Assembly: GCF_020616335.1 (NCBI RefSeq) | Contig: NZ_CP085051.1 | Coordinates: 1,550,001-1,614,000, forward strand | Direction: 5' to 3' | DNA length: 64,000 nt | DNA from: Corynebacterium uberis | Lineage (GTDB): Bacteria > Actinomycetota > Actinomycetes > Mycobacteriales > Mycobacteriaceae | In this document: positions 60,804-64,000 of the stretch, in pieces | How positions within the stretch are numbered: the stretch's first letter is position 1 | How the letters are laid out: every line of letters starts with the position of its first letter | Made by a program: the position numbers and the translations under genes | Notes under the pieces: generated by a model | What the model saw: only the letters and a program-made list of their open reading frames with translations | What the model was told of the DNA's origin: nothing | Databases searched by the model: none

Positions 60804-62447
60804 ATGCCTGCGCCCCATCATCTCAAGCTTGATCGGGTTAGCTTTTCTTACCCGGGCAAGCGCGTTCTTACTGACGTCAGCCTCACCGTGCCCGCCGGGG
60901 CGGTGGTGGGCTTGATCGGGGAAAACGGTTCCGGCAAGTCCACCTTGCTGGGGCTGATTGCCCGCGAGCATCGCCCGGATGCGGGGACGATCACCCGGCC
61001 GCCGGTCACGGGGTTTATCGCCCAGGAGACGGCGCTGCCGCACAGTGCTCCGGCACGGGAGCTTATCGACGCCGCCGTCGCCGAGCTGCGCGCAGTAGAG
61101 TCGCGCATCAGCGAGCTGTCCGCACTCATGGCGGCGGGCCAAGACGTCACCGCCGAGTTCGATGCGGCGTTGTCCTTTGCCACTGAGGCTGGGGTGTGGG
61201 AGCTGGATGCGCGCATCGCGGAGGTGCTTGCCGGGCTTTCGCTGGCCCACGTGTCGCTGTCTACCCCCTTGGGGCGCATGTCTGGGGGTCAGCGGCGTCG
61301 TTTTGCGCTCGCCACCGCGCTGCTGCGCCCGGCGGACGCGTTGGTGCTTGATGAGCCCACCAACCACCTCGATGACGCCGCCGTGGATTTCCTCTGCGAG
61401 CAGCTGCGCGACTTTTCCGGCCCCGTGTTGGTGGCCAGCCATGACCGCTATTTCCTGGACACCGTCGCCGATTCCGTGGTGGACTTGGACCCGGCCCTGA
61501 CCGCGGAGGGCACGGCCACCGCCGAGGGCACCCCGCGCCAGGGCGCGGCGTTTGGGGGAGGTTTTTCGGACTACCTCAAGCAGCGCGCCCGCGCCCGGCA
61601 GCTGTGGAAGGAGCGCTTCAACGCCCAGGCCCAGCTGCGCGAGCGGCTGGAGTCGCGCGCCAGCCAGTCCAACGCGGACGTCTTTCACCATGACACCAGT
61701 AAGTCCGAGTCGAAGATTTCTACGAAGTTTTATGCGGATCGGGCTGCGAAGACGGTGGGCAACCGGGTGCGCTCCGCGCGGGCGCGCCTTGAGGAATTAG
61801 AGCGCGCAGCTCTACCGGCGCCGCCGGAGCCGCTGCGTTTCGCCGGGATTACTCCGCAGTCGGCGCTGGCAGCGCTGGGTGAGCCTGCCGTGCATCTGCG
61901 CGGGGTGGGGGTGCGCGGGCGGCTAGCCCCCGTGCATCTGAAGGTCCAGCCCGGCGAGCACGTTCTTATCGTGGGGCCCAACGGGGCCGGAAAGTCCACG
62001 CTCTTGGATGTTATTGAGGGACGCCTGGCACCGGATCAGGGCCAGGTGCGGGTGGCTGAGGATGTGCGCGTGGGCCGGTTGAGCCAGGACACAGTCTGGC
62101 CGGACCTTTCTTTAAGCGCCCGCCAGGTCGCCGGCAAGGCGGATCTGGTGGCGCTGGGGTTGCTCACGCCAGCGCAGGCAGACATGCCGCTGCGGGAGCT
62201 CTCCCTAGGCCAGCGCCAGCGTGTGGCGTTGGGTGCCCTGGTGGCCGCACCCCCTGACGTGCTCATCCTTGATGAGCCCACCAATCACCTTTCTTTGGCC
62301 CTCGCCGGGGAGCTCGAAGATGCGCTTGAGGATTTCCCCGGAACGGTGATCATGGCCACGCATGACAGGTGGATTCGCCGCCGCTGGACGCGACGGCGCA
62401 ATTCGCGCGTGGTTCGCCTCGAACCCCTCTCCCCCGAGGGCCGCTGA
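60804..62447 (+). CDS. ABC-F type ATPase
   Basis: A 547-aa protein of two fused ABC ATPase domains without membrane part. Walker A sites are GENGSGKST (first) and GPNGAGKST (second); signature motifs are MSGGQRRR and SLGQRQR; Walker B segments are LVLDEPTNHLDD and LILDEPTNHLSL. The linker between them (about 265–350) is basic and helical. ABC-F proteins bind ribosomes and can confer antibiotic protection or help translation; which applies here cannot be told. The ATG at 60804 has GGAAG 7 nt upstream; an ATG at 60753 behind TAGGGT is an alternative. Confidence 0.9.
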   Translation: MPAPHHLKLDRVSFSYPGKRVLTDVSLTVPAGAVVGLIGENGSGKSTLLGLIAREHRPDAGTITRPPVTGFIAQETALPHSAPARELIDAAVAELRAVESRISELSALMAAGQDVTAEFDAALSFATEAGVWELDARIAEVLAGLSLAHVSLSTPLGRMSGGQRRRFALATALLRPADALVLDEPTNHLDDAAVDFLCEQLRDFSGPVLVASHDRYFLDTVADSVVDLDPALTAEGTATAEGTPRQGAAFGGGFSDYLKQRARARQLWKERFNAQAQLRERLESRASQSNADVFHHDTSKSESKISTKFYADRAAKTVGNRVRSARARLEELERAALPAPPEPLRFAGITPQSALAALGEPAVHLRGVGVRGRLAPVHLKVQPGEHVLIVGPNGAGKSTLLDVIEGRLAPDQGQVRVAEDVRVGRLSQDTVWPDLSLSARQVAGKADLVALGLLTPAQADMPLRELSLGQRQRVALGALVAAPPDVLILDEPTNHLSLALAGELEDALEDFPGTVIMATHDRWIRRRWTRRRNSRVVRLEPLSPEGR

Positions 62448-62470
62448 GGCGCGCGCGAAGCGAGGTTTTC

Positions 62471-63178
62471 TTATTGTGCCGGGGCGTCATCCAGCGGCGC
62501 CGGGGCCGGGACAACCTCACCGACGGGAGGCAGATCCCCGGCCGGGGCGTTCTCGCCGCCTGCGGGCGGGACCGCAGCGCCGGGGGCACCTTCTGGGGCG
62601 CCCGGGGCCGGCTCTTCGGGGCCGCCTGCCGGGGCGGGAGCGGGCGGGACGATACCCGGCACCTCGGCGCACATCTGCGGCAGCTGGTCCGGAACAACCT
62701 GGGAGACCAGGGTACACGCCCAGTCCTTGGACAGCTTCCAGCGGTTGTCTTCGAAGACAAAGCGGACGTTATCGGCCTGCTGATCAGGCTGGTCGGGGCG
62801 GGTAAAGATGATGGTGGTGAGCACGGAGTTGGGCACCATGTCCGGCAGTACCGGGTCCACCACGTGGAAGTCTGCGCCAGATTCTTGCTTGGAGTGGGCC
62901 ATGACCTCGAAGAGCTCGGGTGCGGTTTCGCCGCCCTGCACTGTGGCGAGCTTTTCCTCCAGGGGCCGGTTGGGGTCGGAGGCGATGGTCAAAATGTCAT
63001 TAAGCTCCGCGGCGGCGGGCAGCGCGGCTGCGGCGGCTGCGGAGGTGGGCGCCTTCGAGTCCGCCGAGGAGGTGGCGGTCTCGGAGGAATCCGAGGAGCC
63101 ATCCCCGGAGCAGGCAACCATGCCCAAGGCGAGGGCGGTGCTTGCAACGGCGGCTGCGGTGAATCTGGTCAGCTTCAT
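62471..63178 (-). CDS. Mtb12-like lipoprotein
   Basis: A 235-aa lipoprotein with a signal ending in MVAC (lipobox) at about residue 23, a Ser-rich linker, and a core domain at about 57–165 (LNDILTIASDPNRPLEEKLATV, NVRFVFEDNRWKLSKDWACTL) that resembles the mycobacterial low-molecular-weight antigen Mtb12 family. A Pro/Ala/Gly-rich tail of about 70 residues ends the protein. ATG 63178 follows GAGGAGAACC. The function is unknown, but it is likely exposed at the cell envelope and processed by Lgt and LspA. Confidence 0.8.
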   Translation of the reverse strand: MKLTRFTAAAVASTALALGMVACSGDGSSDSSETATSSADSKAPTSAAAAAALPAAAELNDILTIASDPNRPLEEKLATVQGGETAPELFEVMAHSKQESGADFHVVDPVLPDMVPNSVLTTIIFTRPDQPDQQADNVRFVFEDNRWKLSKDWACTLVSQVVPDQLPQMCAEVPGIVPPAPAPAGGPEEPAPGAPEGAPGAAVPPAGGENAPAGDLPPVGEVVPAPAPLDDAPAQ

Positions 63179-63302
63179 GGTTCTCCTCATTTGTTCACCC
63201 AGTTCAAAGCGTGGGTTCGTAGCATTCATGACACGCCTAGCGTACCCGGATGATGTTACACGTGTTACTGATGTTGCTCATCCCGGGCTTTCGCCGCCAC
63301 CT

Positions 63303-64000
63303 TCAACTCTGCGCATCCGCCGGGTGCTCCGCTGGGGGAACTTCGGCAGCACAATCGGCGTCCCGGGCCGCCAGCCAATCGGCCCAATCCAGGCTGTCGA
63401 GCGGGTCCGCCGCCACCAGGAGCGGATCTTTCTCGTCGAAGGTCAGCGTTCGCCCCGGCCCGGTTGATCGCGTTTCAAAGCGCACCGTGACCACGCCATG
63501 GCCGGCGCCCTGAATCCAGCCGTGGCCGTAGTCGGGATGCCACACATCCTGGGTAGCCTTCCTCGGCTCGGCGGCGTGCTCTGCGGGCGAGTGGGTGGTG
63601 GCTTCTACCACGGTCGGCTCTTCGTCGATGAGCGCACCCGAGACCCCGACCTCATAGTCCGCGTCGGCTGCCGGCGCCGGGCGTACCACGGCGTCGAGCT
63701 CTGGGAACAAGACATCCTGCCGGGCGGTCTCCAGTCCGGAAAAGCTCACGCCAACCAGCCGGATAGCGCCCACCTGCGCTGGGTAGCGCACCAGCTGGGC
63801 AGCCAGGGCCGACAGGGTGGCGGCATCGTCGGTGGCGTAGGGAAGCGTCGCCGAGCGCGATTCGATGTGAAAGTCTGCCATCCGCAGCTTCACGGAGACG
63901 GTGCGCGCCCCGCGGCCGTCGATAGTCAGGCGCCTGTGCGCATCCGCGGCCGCGCGCTCCAGTGCCGCATCCACCTGCGCGCGGGTGGTCAAATCCTGCG
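63303..64000 (-). CDS. dinB: DNA polymerase IV, C-terminal part (runs off the right edge)
   Basis: The C-terminal part of a Y-family polymerase, which copies past DNA lesions. The part visible includes the little-finger domain: TTRAQVDAALERAAADAHRRL, RTVSVKLRMADFHIESRSATL and AQLVRYPAQVGAIRLVGVSFSGL (each within its domain). A long tail follows, with DVWHPDYGHGWIQGAG and a beta-strand segment also found in other corynebacterial DinB proteins. Upstream codons continue in frame to the window end, so the catalytic palm lies outside. The TTG at 63992 is not a real start. Confidence 0.85.
   Translation of the reverse strand, partial: QDLTTRAQVDAALERAAADAHRRLTIDGRGARTVSVKLRMADFHIESRSATLPYATDDAATLSALAAQLVRYPAQVGAIRLVGVSFSGLETARQDVLFPELDAVVRPAPAADADYEVGVSGALIDEEPTVVEATTHSPAEHAAEPRKATQDVWHPDYGHGWIQGAGHGVVTVRFETRSTGPGRTLTFDEKDPLLVAADPLDSLDWADWLAARDADCAAEVPPAEHPADAQS

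Noticed and set aside
63303..63992. The right-hand frame taken as a complete 229-aa protein starting with TTG.
   Set aside because: Codons continue in frame beyond it and the sequence matches only the C-terminal part of DinB, so it is a partial gene.

Overview
The window is a high-GC chromosomal segment from a Corynebacterium-like actinobacterium. The evidence is gene content and order. There is a his cluster with impA, an MFS permease and a small membrane protein embedded in it. There is an smc–acyP–mutM–rnc–DUF177–sepIVA-type block like that of mycobacteria, a RelS-type small alarmone synthetase, and several genes that appear leaderless, with a TAnAnT -10 box about 6–8 nt before the start codon. 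No prophage, insertion sequence, CRISPR array, tRNA or rRNA was seen. The segment is mostly core chromosome with a few lineage-specific genes.

Layout. 1–4.7 kb: start of rimM (runs off the left edge), divergent deoD and a cupin protein, then a 3-hydroxyacyl-CoA dehydrogenase, rpsP and ffh. 4.7–8.7 kb: glnD, glnK and ftsY, with no ammonium channel gene (amtB) between ftsY and glnK. 8.7–15.8 kb: a 1162-aa protein of unknown function, then smc. 15.8–20.6 kb: acyP, an AGCS sodium/amino-acid symporter, mutM with a one-base frameshift, rnc, a DUF177 protein and a SepIVA/DivIVA-like coiled-coil protein. 20.8–26.4 kb: a secreted trypsin-like protease, a small HTH protein behind a palindrome-bearing intergenic region, gdhA, glycerate kinase, a hypothetical protein and an M20D amidohydrolase. 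26.4–39 kb: pyk, lgt, a divergent trpC-like gene and a Trp-associated membrane protein, then the his cluster hisI–hisF–impA–hisA–hisH–MFS–small membrane protein–hisB–hisC–hisD, with a structured leader upstream of hisD.

39–50 kb: a two-domain YbjN-like protein, membrane and lipoprotein hypotheticals, a TetR regulator, a PH-like/DEDDh exonuclease/BRCT protein, a hypothetical protein, the small alarmone synthetase, an unlisted 32-codon ORF with its own ribosome-binding site, an S4-domain protein, a small membrane protein, a YigZ/IMPACT protein, ilvA, a secreted alpha/beta hydrolase and a MetE-like methyltransferase. 50–64 kb: a DJ-1/PfpI protein, dnaE, an HSL-type hydrolase, rarD, a membrane hypothetical, an RluD-type pseudouridine synthase, lspA, a secreted hypothetical, an ABC-F ATPase, an Mtb12-like lipoprotein and the C-terminal part of dinB (runs off the right edge).

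Functional threads. Protein targeting and secretion are covered by ffh, ftsY, lgt and lspA. Nitrogen control and assimilation are covered by glnK, glnD and gdhA. Chromosome and division functions include smc, the SepIVA-like protein and dnaE, and repair includes mutM and dinB. Histidine biosynthesis is complete here except for hisG and hisE. The points most worth a second look are the mutM frameshift in a G5 tract, the unknown protein beside smc, the 32-aa amphipathic peptide gene, the catalytically altered TrpC-like protein, and the missing amtB.
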